Assembly: GCA_003021685.1 (NCBI GenBank) | Contig: PXRO01000004.1 | Span: forward strand, 1-64,000 | Reading direction: 5' to 3' | DNA from: Halobacteriales archaeon QS_4_62_28 | GTDB taxonomy: Archaea > Halobacteriota > Halobacteria > Halobacteriales > Haloarculaceae | DNA: 64,000 nt | Part shown: one piece after another, positions 29,007 to 38,175 of the stretch | Position numbering within the stretch: the first letter of the stretch is position 1 | Layout: each line of letters opens with the position of its first letter | Translations under genes and position numbers: made by a program | Notes under the pieces: generated by a model | The model's database searches: none | Told to the model about the DNA's origin: nothing | The model's input: the letters and a program-made list of their open reading frames with translations, nothing else

Positions 29007-30689
29007 ATGAGTCAGCGGCAAATGCAGGGTCAGCCGATGATCGTCCTGGGGGAGGACTCCCAGCGGATGAAGGACAAGGACGCACAGAGTCACAACATCT
29101 CGGCGGCCCGCGCGGTCGCGGAATCGGTACGCTCGACACTCGGGCCGAAGGGGATGGACAAGATGCTCGTCTCCTCGATTGGTGACGTAACCGTCACGAA
29201 CGACGGCGTCACGATCCTCACGGAGATGGACATCGACAACCCGACGGCCGAGATGATCGTGGAAGTCGCCGAGACCCAGGAAGACGAGGCCGGCGACGGC
29301 ACCACGACCGCCGTGGCTATCGCGGGCGAACTCCTGAAAAACGCCGAGGACCTCCTGGAACAGGACATCCACCCGACAGCGATCATCAAAGGCTTCGACC
29401 TCGCTGCGACCGAGGCGAAAGCCCAGATCAACGACATCGCAACGGACGTCGAATCCGGCGACGAGGAACTGCTCAAGAAGGTCGCCGAGACCTCGATGAC
29501 GGGCAAGGGCGCAGAACTCAACAAGGAACTACTCGCTCAGTTGATCGTCGACGCCGTCAACGCCGTCACGGTCGAGGCCGAGGACGACTCGGTCATCGCC
29601 GACCTCGAATATCTCAATATCGAGACCCAGACCGGTCGTCCGGTCTCGGACTCGGAACTCATCGAGGGCGCTGTCGTCGACAAGGACCCCGTTCACGAGG
29701 AGATGGCCGACGATGTCGAGGACGCGGACATCCTCCTGCTGGACACGGCAATAGAACTCGACGAGACGGAAGTCGACGCCCAGCTAACGGTCGACGACCC
29801 GAGCCAGCTCCAGAACTTCCTCGATCAGGAAGAACAGCAACTCGAAGCGATGGTCGACGCCATCGCCGACACGGGTGCGAACGTCGTCTTCTGCCAGAAG
29901 GGCATCGACGACATGGCCCAGCACTACCTCGCCAAGCGAGGCATCCTGGCCGTTCGCCGTGCGAAGAAGTCCGACATCGAGTTCCTCCGCGAGGTCCTCG
30001 GTGCAAACATCGTCTCCGACGTGCACAACGCGACGGCCGAAGATCTCGGCCACGGCTCCGTTCGCCGCGACGAGAAGGAGGGCCTGTTCTACGTCGAAGG
30101 CGAGGCCGACACCGCCCACGGCGTCACGCTCCTGCTCCGTGCCTCGACCGAACACGTCGTCGACGAACTCGAACGCGGCGTCCAGGACGCGCTCGATGTC
30201 GTCGCATCCACGGTCGCCAACGGTCAGATCCTCGGCGGTGGCGGCGCGCCGGAAGTCGAACTCGCCAGCCGCCTGCGTGACTACGCCGACGGCGTCTCCG
30301 GCCGCGAGCAACTCGCTGTCGAGGCCTTCGCCGACGCGCTGGAACTGATCCCGCGCACCCTCGCAGAGAACGCCGGTCTCGACTCCATCGACTCGCTGGT
30401 GGATCTGCGCGCCGCCCACGAGAGCGGCGACCTGGAAGCCGGTCTCAACGTCTACAGCGGCGACGTGGTCGACACGCTCGACGCCGGCGTCGTCGAACCC
30501 GCTCACGCCAAGCGCCAGGCGATTTCGTCTGCCGCCGAGGCAGCGAACCTCGTGCTCAAAATCGACGACATCATCGCGGCCGGTGACCTCTCGACCGGCG
30601 GCGACGAGGAGGCAGGCGGCCCCGGCGGTCCCGGTGGTGCCCCCGGCGGTATGGGTGGCATGGGTGGCGGTATGGGCGGCATGATGTAG
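29007..30689 (+). CDS. thermosome (group II chaperonin) subunit
   Basis: [55 protein letters not shown]... C-terminal GGM-rich tail; TATA-like CTTTTATATA about 30 bp upstream. Confidence 0.97.
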   Translation: MSQRQMQGQPMIVLGEDSQRMKDKDAQSHNISAARAVAESVRSTLGPKGMDKMLVSSIGDVTVTNDGVTILTEMDIDNPTAEMIVEVAETQEDEAGDGTTTAVAIAGELLKNAEDLLEQDIHPTAIIKGFDLAATEAKAQINDIATDVESGDEELLKKVAETSMTGKGAELNKELLAQLIVDAVNAVTVEAEDDSVIADLEYLNIETQTGRPVSDSELIEGAVVDKDPVHEEMADDVEDADILLLDTAIELDETEVDAQLTVDDPSQLQNFLDQEEQQLEAMVDAIADTGANVVFCQKGIDDMAQHYLAKRGILAVRRAKKSDIEFLREVLGANIVSDVHNATAEDLGHGSVRRDEKEGLFYVEGEADTAHGVTLLLRASTEHVVDELERGVQDALDVVASTVANGQILGGGGAPEVELASRLRDYADGVSGREQLAVEAFADALELIPRTLAENAGLDSIDSLVDLRAAHESGDLEAGLNVYSGDVVDTLDAGVVEPAHAKRQAISSAAEAANLVLKIDDIIAAGDLSTGGDEEAGGPGGPGGAPGGMGGMGGGMGGMM

Positions 30690-30755
30690 GAGCGGTGAGC
30701 GCGGCGAAGCGCTCCGAACTGACGATGTCTCCCGGACTGTAACCGAGGTGGGAGT

Positions 30756-31274
30756 TCACCACGTCCCTTCGACGTTGGTGCCCCCGCAGTTCCGGCACGT
30801 CGAGATTTCGGTGTCGTGGTCGCTGTAGTACTCTTCGCCACAATCTGCACAGCGATGGCTCGGGTTCCCCTCTCGCTGGAGGCTCCCGGTGATCGTGACG
30901 GGACGGTTCGCGTCCAGCATGACGCCCTGGCTGACACTGCCGAAAATGAGCGAGCCAAGCGGTGACCGCTTGCGTCCGCCCAGCACGATCTGATCGGCGT
31001 CGACCTCCTCGGCAGCCTGGAGTATCGCTGTCGACGGATCGCCGGACGTACTCATCGTCTCGACATTGATCCCGTCGTTGGTAAGATGCTGCTGGACCTG
31101 CCGGCCAGCAGTCAGTTGCGTCGGTGTCGTGGTCTCGGCGGCTTCCTGGTCGTCGAAGACGTGCAGGAGCGTGGCCTCGACGTAATCGGCGGCCGCCGGG
31201 AGGTTTCTGATGGCTTCGACCTGGGCCATCGTGCGGTCTTCGTCGCTATCGATCGGCATGAGAACGTTGTACAT
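30756..31274 (-). CDS. UspA domain protein with C-terminal zinc ribbon
   Basis: MYNVLMPIDSDEDRTMAQ...VLGGRKRSPLGSLIFGSVSQGVMLDANRPVTITG... then CADCGEEYYSDHDTEISTCRNCGG. Confidence 0.88.
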   Translation of the reverse strand: MYNVLMPIDSDEDRTMAQVEAIRNLPAAADYVEATLLHVFDDQEAAETTTPTQLTAGRQVQQHLTNDGINVETMSTSGDPSTAILQAAEEVDADQIVLGGRKRSPLGSLIFGSVSQGVMLDANRPVTITGSLQREGNPSHRCADCGEEYYSDHDTEISTCRNCGGTNVEGTW

Positions 31275-31387
31275 ACTGACCTGCCCCGTTTCACGTTCGA
31301 CCACTGGCAGTATAGTAGATTGTGGCGTACTGTTTGCGGGATGCTCGCGCGCCAGTCACTAAGTGTGACCGCACTCAAATAGTGCGT

Positions 31388-32380
31388 ATGAAAACCGCAC
31401 TGCTGGGCCCGTCCGTTGTCGACGAGCAGACGCCGCTGGCAGACGTCATCGACGCTGTCGAGGCGGCGTTCGGTGCGTACGCGCGCGGCGATGTCGTGAT
31501 GCCGGCGAAGTCCTACGTCGATCTGCCCCGGTACAACGGTGACTTCCGGTCGATGCCGGCCTACGTGGCGGCCGATGCGTGGGACGCTGCCGCGGTCAAG
31601 TGGGTCAACGTCCACCCGGACAACCCCAGGGAACACGACCTCCCGACGGTGCTTGGCACGCTGATCTACTCGGATCCCGAGACGGCGTTCCCGCTGGCCG
31701 TGATGGACGGGACGCACCTCACGCGCAAGCGGACCGGGGCCGTGGCGGCAGTCGCGACAGATCACCTCGCACTCCCTGACGCCACGTCGATGGGGCTTGT
31801 CGGGGCCGGCGTTCAGTCCTATACCCAGTTGGTGGCCATCTCACAGGTGCGTGACATCGAGACGGTCGTCGTCGCCGACCGCAACGAGTCGGCCGTCGAA
31901 GCGTTCATCGAGTACTTCGAGGATCGCTTTTCGGTTCGTGGCGGGACCATCGCGGAGGCCGCGGCGTGTGACGTGCTCTCGACGGTGACACCGGCCGAGG
32001 AGCCACTCGTCCACAGCGTCGGCGACCACACCCACGTCAACGCGATTGGTGCCGATGCCCCCGGGAAACACGAAATAGCCGACGAGGTGCTGACCAGCGC
32101 GACAATCGTGATCGACGACTACGAGCAGTGTACCCACTCCGGCGAGATCAACGTCCCCTGGAGTGCGGGGGTCCTGACCGACGTGGACATCGACGCGGAA
32201 CTGGGCGAGATCGTCGTCGGTGATCGACCCGGCCGCGCAGGCATCGACGGCGTGACTGTGTTCGATTCGACGGGTCTCGCGATCCAGGACGTTGCCTGTG
32301 CCCACGTCGCCTACGAGAACGCTCGTGACGCCGATGCTGGCGTCGACTTCGGTCTCGTCGGGACCGATCTCAGCGATTGA
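31388..32380 (+). CDS. ornithine cyclodeaminase / archaeal alanine dehydrogenase family
   Basis: MKTALLGPSVVDEQTPLADVIDAVEAAFGAYARGDVVMPAKSYVD...GVQSYTQLVAISQVRDIETVVVADRN. Confidence 0.85.
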   Translation: MKTALLGPSVVDEQTPLADVIDAVEAAFGAYARGDVVMPAKSYVDLPRYNGDFRSMPAYVAADAWDAAAVKWVNVHPDNPREHDLPTVLGTLIYSDPETAFPLAVMDGTHLTRKRTGAVAAVATDHLALPDATSMGLVGAGVQSYTQLVAISQVRDIETVVVADRNESAVEAFIEYFEDRFSVRGGTIAEAAACDVLSTVTPAEEPLVHSVGDHTHVNAIGADAPGKHEIADEVLTSATIVIDDYEQCTHSGEINVPWSAGVLTDVDIDAELGEIVVGDRPGRAGIDGVTVFDSTGLAIQDVACAHVAYENARDADAGVDFGLVGTDLSD

Positions 32381-32555
32381 CGAGCCGGTCGAACAGCCAG
32401 ATCAGCGCGATCACGGGCAACAGCGGGAGTAGAAGGATCGCGAGGAGACCGAATATGATCCAGCCGACCACGTTCATCTGGCTGTCGTCGTGTTCGTCCG
32501 ATGGTGGTGTTACCGTCCGTCTGCTGGGTCGGTCGGTATCGCTACCGGTTGCCAT
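32370..32555 (-). CDS. small single-TM protein
   Basis: MATGSDTDRPSRRTVTPPSDEHDDSQMNVVGWIIFGLLAILLLPLLPVIALIWLFDRLVNR. Confidence 0.6.
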   Translation of the reverse strand: MATGSDTDRPSRRTVTPPSDEHDDSQMNVVGWIIFGLLAILLLPLLPVIALIWLFDRLVNR

Positions 32556-32660
32556 ACGCTCCTGTTAGTCAGCTGTCTGTTTATCGATTTCGTCGCCCCA
32601 GAGTGGCGAACGTCGCCGCGTCGTGACAGTCGGCGGTATGCGACGCTGACGGCCGGTCAC

Positions 32661-32741
32661 ATACGGATTATTGTAGCGATTTACCGGTGATCGTCTACCC
32701 CGTGGCGACGATCACCGGTAAGCAACTACAATAAACCGTAT
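32661..32741. repeat. Palindromic intergenic element family D, copy D1 (81 bp)
   Basis: ATACGGATTATTGTAG...TTACCGGTGATCGTC-taccccgtggc-GACGATCACCGGTAA...CTACAATAAACCGTAT. Confidence 0.92.
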
Positions 32742-32803
32742 CAGTCCATCACGTGGTAATAAGTCACAAACAATTATGATATAGCGGCGTCAATAGTTGT
32801 GGT

Positions 32804-33379
32804 GTGAGTGATCGTCACCGGCGATACGGTCAGGGACAATCTGTTACTCCGGAATCGGCTTGTCGTCTTCCCGGTCCCCGAGCAGTCTGGCGATCGATAT
32901 CACTCGTCCTGATCGCCTTCGTGCTCCTGAGTACGTTCGGGCAGGTCGCGCCGATCAGTTACGTCAACAGCGGGAGCATGTCACCGACGCTGTCGACCGG
33001 TGACGGGTTCGTCGCGGTGCCGACAGCGCTGGCGGACAACCCCGAACCCGGGGACGTGATCGTCTATCGCTCCGAAGAGATCGAAGCCGACGGACTGGTC
33101 ACTCACCGGATCGTCGGCCGGACCGACGAGGGATTCCTCACGCGGGGCGATTCCAACCCGATCACCGATCAGCAGGCGGGTGAGCCACCGGTCACGCGCG
33201 ACCGTATCGTCGCCCATGTCCTGGTGGTCGATGGCCATACCGTTACACTCCCGGAGATCGGAACCGTGTCGATGTGGATCCGTGATAGCGTGCGGGCCAC
33301 CGGGACCGGTGTTCCGGCATCCTCGATGGAACTGCTAATCTTGACCGGCGGTGCAGTGCTGTTCTGGCGAGGCTTTTAG
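32804..33379 (+). CDS. signal peptidase I (archaeal), short C-terminus
   Basis: VNSGSMSPTLSTGDGFVAVPTALADNPEPGDVIVYRS...LVTHRIVGRTDEGFLTRGDSNPITDQ. Confidence 0.85.
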   Translation: MSDRHRRYGQGQSVTPESACRLPGPRAVWRSISLVLIAFVLLSTFGQVAPISYVNSGSMSPTLSTGDGFVAVPTALADNPEPGDVIVYRSEEIEADGLVTHRIVGRTDEGFLTRGDSNPITDQQAGEPPVTRDRIVAHVLVVDGHTVTLPEIGTVSMWIRDSVRATGTGVPASSMELLILTGGAVLFWRGF

Positions 33380-33475
33380 ACGTCGTCCCTGCCCATCAGG
33401 GTTCGACGGGGCCGCCTTCGGCGAGGTCTCGAAGCACGTCGCGGGCGTGGCCGTCCGGTCTGGAACACCATGGTC

Positions 33476-33555
33476 ATACTGTCGGACGTAACTATCTGAA
33501 GATCCTCGCCACCCCGTGGTGGCGAAATCCTTTACGTACTCCCGTCCGACAGTAT
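33476..33555. repeat. Palindromic intergenic element family A, copy A2 (80 bp)
   Basis: ATACTGTCGGACGTAACTATCTGAAGATCCTCGCCACC...GGTGGCGAAATCC...CGTCCGACAGTAT; same length and TIR as A1. Confidence 0.92.
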
Positions 33556-33962
33556 CAGTTCACCGGAATCGCCGTCTCGTCGTCACTGGTCGCTTTGTCC
33601 AGCTCGACTGTGAGGACGCCCGCGTCGTAACTGGCGCTCGTCTCGTCGGCATCGACGGCGTCCGGGAGACGGACCGTCCGACGGGCCGCCTGCTGTTTGC
33701 GTTCGCGGGTGACGTAACGGCCGTCGGTTTCCGACTCTGCGCGCTCGGCAGCGAGCGTCAGCGTGTGGTTGTCGCTCACCCGAACGTCGATGTCGTCGGC
33801 CGACAGCCCGGGCAGGTCAGCGTGGACGACGAACTGGTCGCCCGTGTCGATTACGTCGACTGGCACGCTCTGGCGGTGTGTCCCGAACTGGTCGCTCATC
33901 AGTCCGATCACGCGCTCGATTTCCTCTAATCGATTCGAATCGCCTGTATCAGGGTCGCCCAT
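33555..33962 (-). CDS. Hsp20/alpha-crystallin family small heat shock protein
   Basis: VPVDVIDTGDQFVVHADLPGLSADDIDVRVSDNHTLTLAAERAESETDGRYVTRERKQQAARRTVRLPDAVDADETSASYDAGVLTVELDK. Confidence 0.92.
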   Translation of the reverse strand: MGDPDTGDSNRLEEIERVIGLMSDQFGTHRQSVPVDVIDTGDQFVVHADLPGLSADDIDVRVSDNHTLTLAAERAESETDGRYVTRERKQQAARRTVRLPDAVDADETSASYDAGVLTVELDKATSDDETAIPVN

Positions 33963-34030
33963 TGTCCCCGTAGATACGCTTGCTGTGATCTTAAAACGAC
34001 CTCCCCGGGTGATGGGACCCGGACGATCCG

Positions 34031-34861
34031 CTAGCTCAGCACGGTCTCGGAGTCGTAGGAGCCGAGTCGCCGGACCCAGCCTTTCTCGGCGATTGCCTCG
34101 ACGTCCTCCAGGGCCTTCGTGGTGCGTCCCTCGTAGAGACCGGCCTCCACGTCGATGTGGAAGACGTAATCGCCCAGGCGCTCGCCGCTGGGGCGAGACT
34201 CGACGCGAGTGAGGTTGATGTTCCGGTCGGCGAACGGTTCGAGCATCTCCAGCAGGAGGCCGGGGTAGTCGACGTTGGGATAGACGATCAGCGAGGACTT
34301 CGACCCGGCCTCGGAGCGCTCCGAGAGGGGGGCGACGACGACAAAGCGCGTCGCGTTCGAGGACTGGTCCTGAATGTCTTCTGCGAGTACGGTCAGTTCG
34401 ATCCCGCTGCCAGACTGCGACTCCGAAGCGTTGTCCGGGTGACCGATGCCGGCGACGGTCGAGTCCTCGCGTGCCCGCTCGACGCCGCGAGCGGTCGATG
34501 CGACGGCCTCCAGGGTCGCGTCGGGATAGTTGCCCTCCAGATAGGATCGACACTGTGCGAGAGCCTGTGCGTGGCTCGCGACCACGTCGATGGTGTCGCC
34601 CTGGGCCAGCAGTGCGTGGCGGATCGGTGTGATAATCTCCTTGACGACGCTGACCTCGTACTCGGTAAAGGCGTCGAGACTCTCAGTGACCGATCCCTCG
34701 ATGCTGTTCTCGACGGGGACGACGCCGCGGTCGTACTCGCCTGCGGAAACGGCTTCGACGATTGCGGTGACTGATTCGGTGAAGTCGATGTCGTCGTCGG
34801 CGACTGACCGGGCGGCGCGATGAGAGTACGTGCCCGCCGGACCCAGGGTAAGCGTCTGCAT
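34031..34861 (-). CDS. pheA: prephenate dehydratase
   Basis: MQTLTLGPAGTYSHRAARSVADDD...GVVPVENSIEGSVTESLDAF...NLTRVESRPSGERLGDYVFHIDVE (ACT). Confidence 0.95.
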   Translation of the reverse strand: MQTLTLGPAGTYSHRAARSVADDDIDFTESVTAIVEAVSAGEYDRGVVPVENSIEGSVTESLDAFTEYEVSVVKEIITPIRHALLAQGDTIDVVASHAQALAQCRSYLEGNYPDATLEAVASTARGVERAREDSTVAGIGHPDNASESQSGSGIELTVLAEDIQDQSSNATRFVVVAPLSERSEAGSKSSLIVYPNVDYPGLLLEMLEPFADRNINLTRVESRPSGERLGDYVFHIDVEAGLYEGRTTKALEDVEAIAEKGWVRRLGSYDSETVLS

Positions 34862-34901
34862 ACCCTCTCGTACTGCACTCGACGTGAAAAGAATCGCGGT
34901 C

Positions 34902-35519
34902 CTACAGTTCCTGGAACAGTCGGCCGACGTGCCAGCGGACGGCAAGCACCAGCGCGCTGGCGGTCAGTGCGGCGACGCCGAGGTCGCCATGCGGGATGTC
35001 GTACTCGGAGCCACCGAAGGGGTTGTGGCCGCCCATCGTCTGGACGTACGATCTGACGACGTCGCCACCAAACAGGCCCATCGTGAACAGCAGGACCGTG
35101 ACGAGGATGGCGAGACCCCCCATTCCGATGGTCAATCCGCCGGTGAAATCTTCCAGTACCAGCAGTTCACGTGCCTGGCTTTCGGTCAGCGGTTCGTGTT
35201 CGACGCGGTACAGCGCGGCCCCGATTAGCAACACCGAAGAGAGAAACACAATCGTGCCACCGAAGGCTCCGAGCATGGCGACTTTCGGTGTCGCAGTCAT
35301 CGGATCGGTCGATGTGAGATACGGTGCGACGCTCTCTGGAAACAGCCAGTAGAGCGGTACCGTGGTCCCGAGTAGTGCGAGCAGTAGCCCTTGGAGGCTC
35401 AACTGCCGTGTGAGTGGCTGGCCAAAGAGTGAGTGTCGCAAGACGCGGGCCTGCTCGTAGGTCGATCCGGAGAGAACGGCTGCAGTGATTCTGTCGTCCG
35501 ATTGTTCGTCAGCTGTCAT
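34902..35519 (-). CDS. multi-TM membrane protein
   Basis: Several hydrophobic segments, e.g. LSLQGLLLALLGTTVPLYWLF and LGAFGGTIVFLSSVLLIGAAL. Confidence 0.65.
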   Translation of the reverse strand: MTADEQSDDRITAAVLSGSTYEQARVLRHSLFGQPLTRQLSLQGLLLALLGTTVPLYWLFPESVAPYLTSTDPMTATPKVAMLGAFGGTIVFLSSVLLIGAALYRVEHEPLTESQARELLVLEDFTGGLTIGMGGLAILVTVLLFTMGLFGGDVVRSYVQTMGGHNPFGGSEYDIPHGDLGVAALTASALVLAVRWHVGRLFQEL

Positions 35520-35684
35520 GTATCGCCCTGTTAATCAGTCCTTTCTGAAAGTACTACTTAGACTTTTCCCTTCAATATCTGCCGGTTCTTACCGGGACAG
35601 TTCCTCTGAATACCAGTTCGTTCCGGCTGATTATCAACTTTCTCCCAGCCAGTTACGGGTATCCAGTTGTGCCGGAACCATCGG

Positions 35685-37100
35685 CTAATCGGTGTGGATG
35701 GCCTTGTCGCGAGCCGCCAGAACGGCTTCGTGGACGGCCTCCGAGAGTGTCGGGTGGGTGTGGATCGTGCCAGCCACGTCTGCCAGCGTCGCGCCCATCT
35801 CGATGGCCAGACCGAGTTCGGCGATCAGTTCGGCGGCTTCGGGGCCGACGATCTGTGCCCCGAGGACGAACCCGGTCTCGTCGTCGGCGACGACACGGAC
35901 GAACCCGTCTCTCTCGTCGAGCGTGAGTGCGCGCCCGCTTGCCCGCATCGGCATCTGGCCGACGATGGGGTCGAACCCGGCGTCGGCCGCCTCGGCCTCG
36001 GTCATGCCGACGGTGCCGATTTCCGGGTCAGTAAAGACCGCGGCGGGGACGGCCTGGTGGTCGAGTGCCGCCGATTCGCCGGCGACGACCTCCGCGGCGA
36101 CCTCCCCTTCTGTCATCGCCTTGTGGGCCAACATGGGTTCGCCGGCCACGTCGCCGACAGCGAAGACGTGGTCCCGCTCGGTGCGGGCCTGCTCGTCGGT
36201 CACGAGGAAGTCGTCCTCGGGTTCGATCCCGAGTTCGTTCAGCCCGAGACCGTCTATGACGGCCCGACGACCGACCGCGATCAGGGCTTTCTCGGCGTCG
36301 AACCGTGTCAGTTCGCCGTCCTCGTCCTCTGTGTGGACGATGAGCCCCTCGTCGGCCTCCTCCCACTCCTGGGCGGCCTCGCCGAAGTAGCAGTCGACGC
36401 CCAGTTCCTCGGCCCGTTCGCGCACGAGCGTCGCGATGTCGTCCTCGTAGCCCGGGAGGGCTTCGTCGAGCATCTCGACGACGGTCACCTCGCTGCCCAG
36501 TTTCTGGAACACCGTCGACAGTTCCATCCCGATGTACCCCGCACCGACGACCAGCAGTCGTTCCGGGAGCGAATCCAGTGCGAGGGCGTCCTTCGAGGAG
36601 ATGATCCGCTCGCCGTCGAACTCGAACCCCGGCACCGTGACCGGGCGACTCCCAGTGGCGAGGACCAGGTTCTCGAACTCGATGGATTCGGATCCCTGTC
36701 CCTCGCTGCCATGGGCGATGCGGGCCTCGTGTTCGCCGGTCATCGTTGCCGCCCCCTCGATCAACTCGACGCCGGCAGTCTCACACAGTGACTCGACGCC
36801 ACGGGTCAACCGCGTGACGACGCCGTCTTTCCACTCGACCATGCCCGCCAGGTCGACCGCTGGATCGGCATAGATGCCCATCGACTCGGCTTCTCCCGCA
36901 CGGTGGGCCACGTCTGCCCCCGAAACGAGTGCTTTCGAGGGGATACAACCGTGGTTCAGGCAGGTCCCACCGTAGGCATCTTTCTCGACGAGGGTCGTCT
37001 CGACCCCGAGTTGCGCGGCGCGGATGGCGGCCACGTAGCCGCCCGGCCCGCCGCCGACGACAAGCAGTTCCGTTCCGGTTGTCACGTCTCCGACGACCAT
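35685..37100 (-). CDS. lpdA: dihydrolipoyl dehydrogenase
   Basis: GTELLVVGGGPGGYVAAIRAAQLGVETTLVEKDAYGGTCLNHGCIPSKALV. Confidence 0.95.
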   Translation of the reverse strand: MVVGDVTTGTELLVVGGGPGGYVAAIRAAQLGVETTLVEKDAYGGTCLNHGCIPSKALVSGADVAHRAGEAESMGIYADPAVDLAGMVEWKDGVVTRLTRGVESLCETAGVELIEGAATMTGEHEARIAHGSEGQGSESIEFENLVLATGSRPVTVPGFEFDGERIISSKDALALDSLPERLLVVGAGYIGMELSTVFQKLGSEVTVVEMLDEALPGYEDDIATLVRERAEELGVDCYFGEAAQEWEEADEGLIVHTEDEDGELTRFDAEKALIAVGRRAVIDGLGLNELGIEPEDDFLVTDEQARTERDHVFAVGDVAGEPMLAHKAMTEGEVAAEVVAGESAALDHQAVPAAVFTDPEIGTVGMTEAEAADAGFDPIVGQMPMRASGRALTLDERDGFVRVVADDETGFVLGAQIVGPEAAELIAELGLAIEMGATLADVAGTIHTHPTLSEAVHEAVLAARDKAIHTD

Positions 37101-37190
37101 ACCGGCCCGTCGAGCGGGGGCATAAAAAAGGACGCCGGTCGTCAGCCTGCCGTGCAAAAGACCATAGGCCCGCGCCCGATTACGAACTGC

Positions 37191-38150
37191 ATGGTCCGAC
37201 CAGCGCTCGTGCTCCCGCCCGACCCCGACGAACGGTGGGAACTGGCAAAGCAGATGGGCGTCACCGACGCCGTCGTCCATCCGCTCGAAATCGGCGACGA
37301 CAAAACGACCTGGACGTTCGACGAACTCCGCGGCCTTAGCAACTGGCTCGACGGCGACGGCCTCTCGCTGTCGGTCATAGAAGGGAGCGTCCCCCTCACC
37401 GACCGCATCCGCCTCGGACTGGACGGCCGGGACGACGACATCACCGAGTTCCAGCAGTTCCTGCGGGACTGTGGCAGACTCGACATCCCGGTCATCTGCT
37501 ACGACTGGATGGCCGGCGTTCGCTGGGCACGCACCGATGCGCACGTCGAAGCACGCGGCGGATCGCTCGTCACTGGCTACGACAACACGCGGCTACAGGG
37601 CGGGCCGGCCGTGCCGGCGGCCGAGCGAACCCGCGAGGAGGTTTTCGACGCGCTCGCGTACTTCCTCGAATCGGTCGTCCCGGTCGCCGAGGAGGCCGGC
37701 GTCACACTGGCGCTCCATCCCGACGACCCGCCCCGCGAGCGCGTCCGGGGCGTGCCCCGTATCGTCAACAGCGTTGCCCAGTACGACCGCATCCTCGACA
37801 TCGTCGACAGCGAACACAACGGCCTGACGTTCTGCCAGGGAAACTTCGCGGCGATGGGCGTCGACATACCCGAAACGATCCGTCACTTCGGCGACCGGAT
37901 CAACTTCGTCCACTTTCGGGACGTCGAGGGCGACGCCGACCAGTTCGTCGAGACCTGGCACGACGACGGGCCGACGGACATGCACGCGGCGATGGCGGCA
38001 TACGACGAGGCCGTCGGCGACGACGTGCCGATGCGCCCGGACCACGTGCCGACGATGGCCGGCGAGGACAACTCGAATCCGGGGTATCACACGAAGGGGC
38101 GGCTCTTTGCCGTCGGCTACATGCGTGGCCTGCTCGACTCACTCTCGTGA
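37191..38150 (+). CDS. uxuA: mannonate dehydratase (UxuA) family protein
   Basis: VICYDWMAGVRWARTDAHVEARGGSLVTGYD...LALHPDDPPRERVRGVPRIVNSVAQYDRILDIV...TFCQGNFAAMG...FVHFRDVEGD...DHVPTMAGEDNSNPGYHTKGRLFAVGYMRGL. Confidence 0.85.
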   Translation: MVRPALVLPPDPDERWELAKQMGVTDAVVHPLEIGDDKTTWTFDELRGLSNWLDGDGLSLSVIEGSVPLTDRIRLGLDGRDDDITEFQQFLRDCGRLDIPVICYDWMAGVRWARTDAHVEARGGSLVTGYDNTRLQGGPAVPAAERTREEVFDALAYFLESVVPVAEEAGVTLALHPDDPPRERVRGVPRIVNSVAQYDRILDIVDSEHNGLTFCQGNFAAMGVDIPETIRHFGDRINFVHFRDVEGDADQFVETWHDDGPTDMHAAMAAYDEAVGDDVPMRPDHVPTMAGEDNSNPGYHTKGRLFAVGYMRGLLDSLS

Positions 38151-38175
38151 GCGCCCGATACTGATCGTGTCACTG

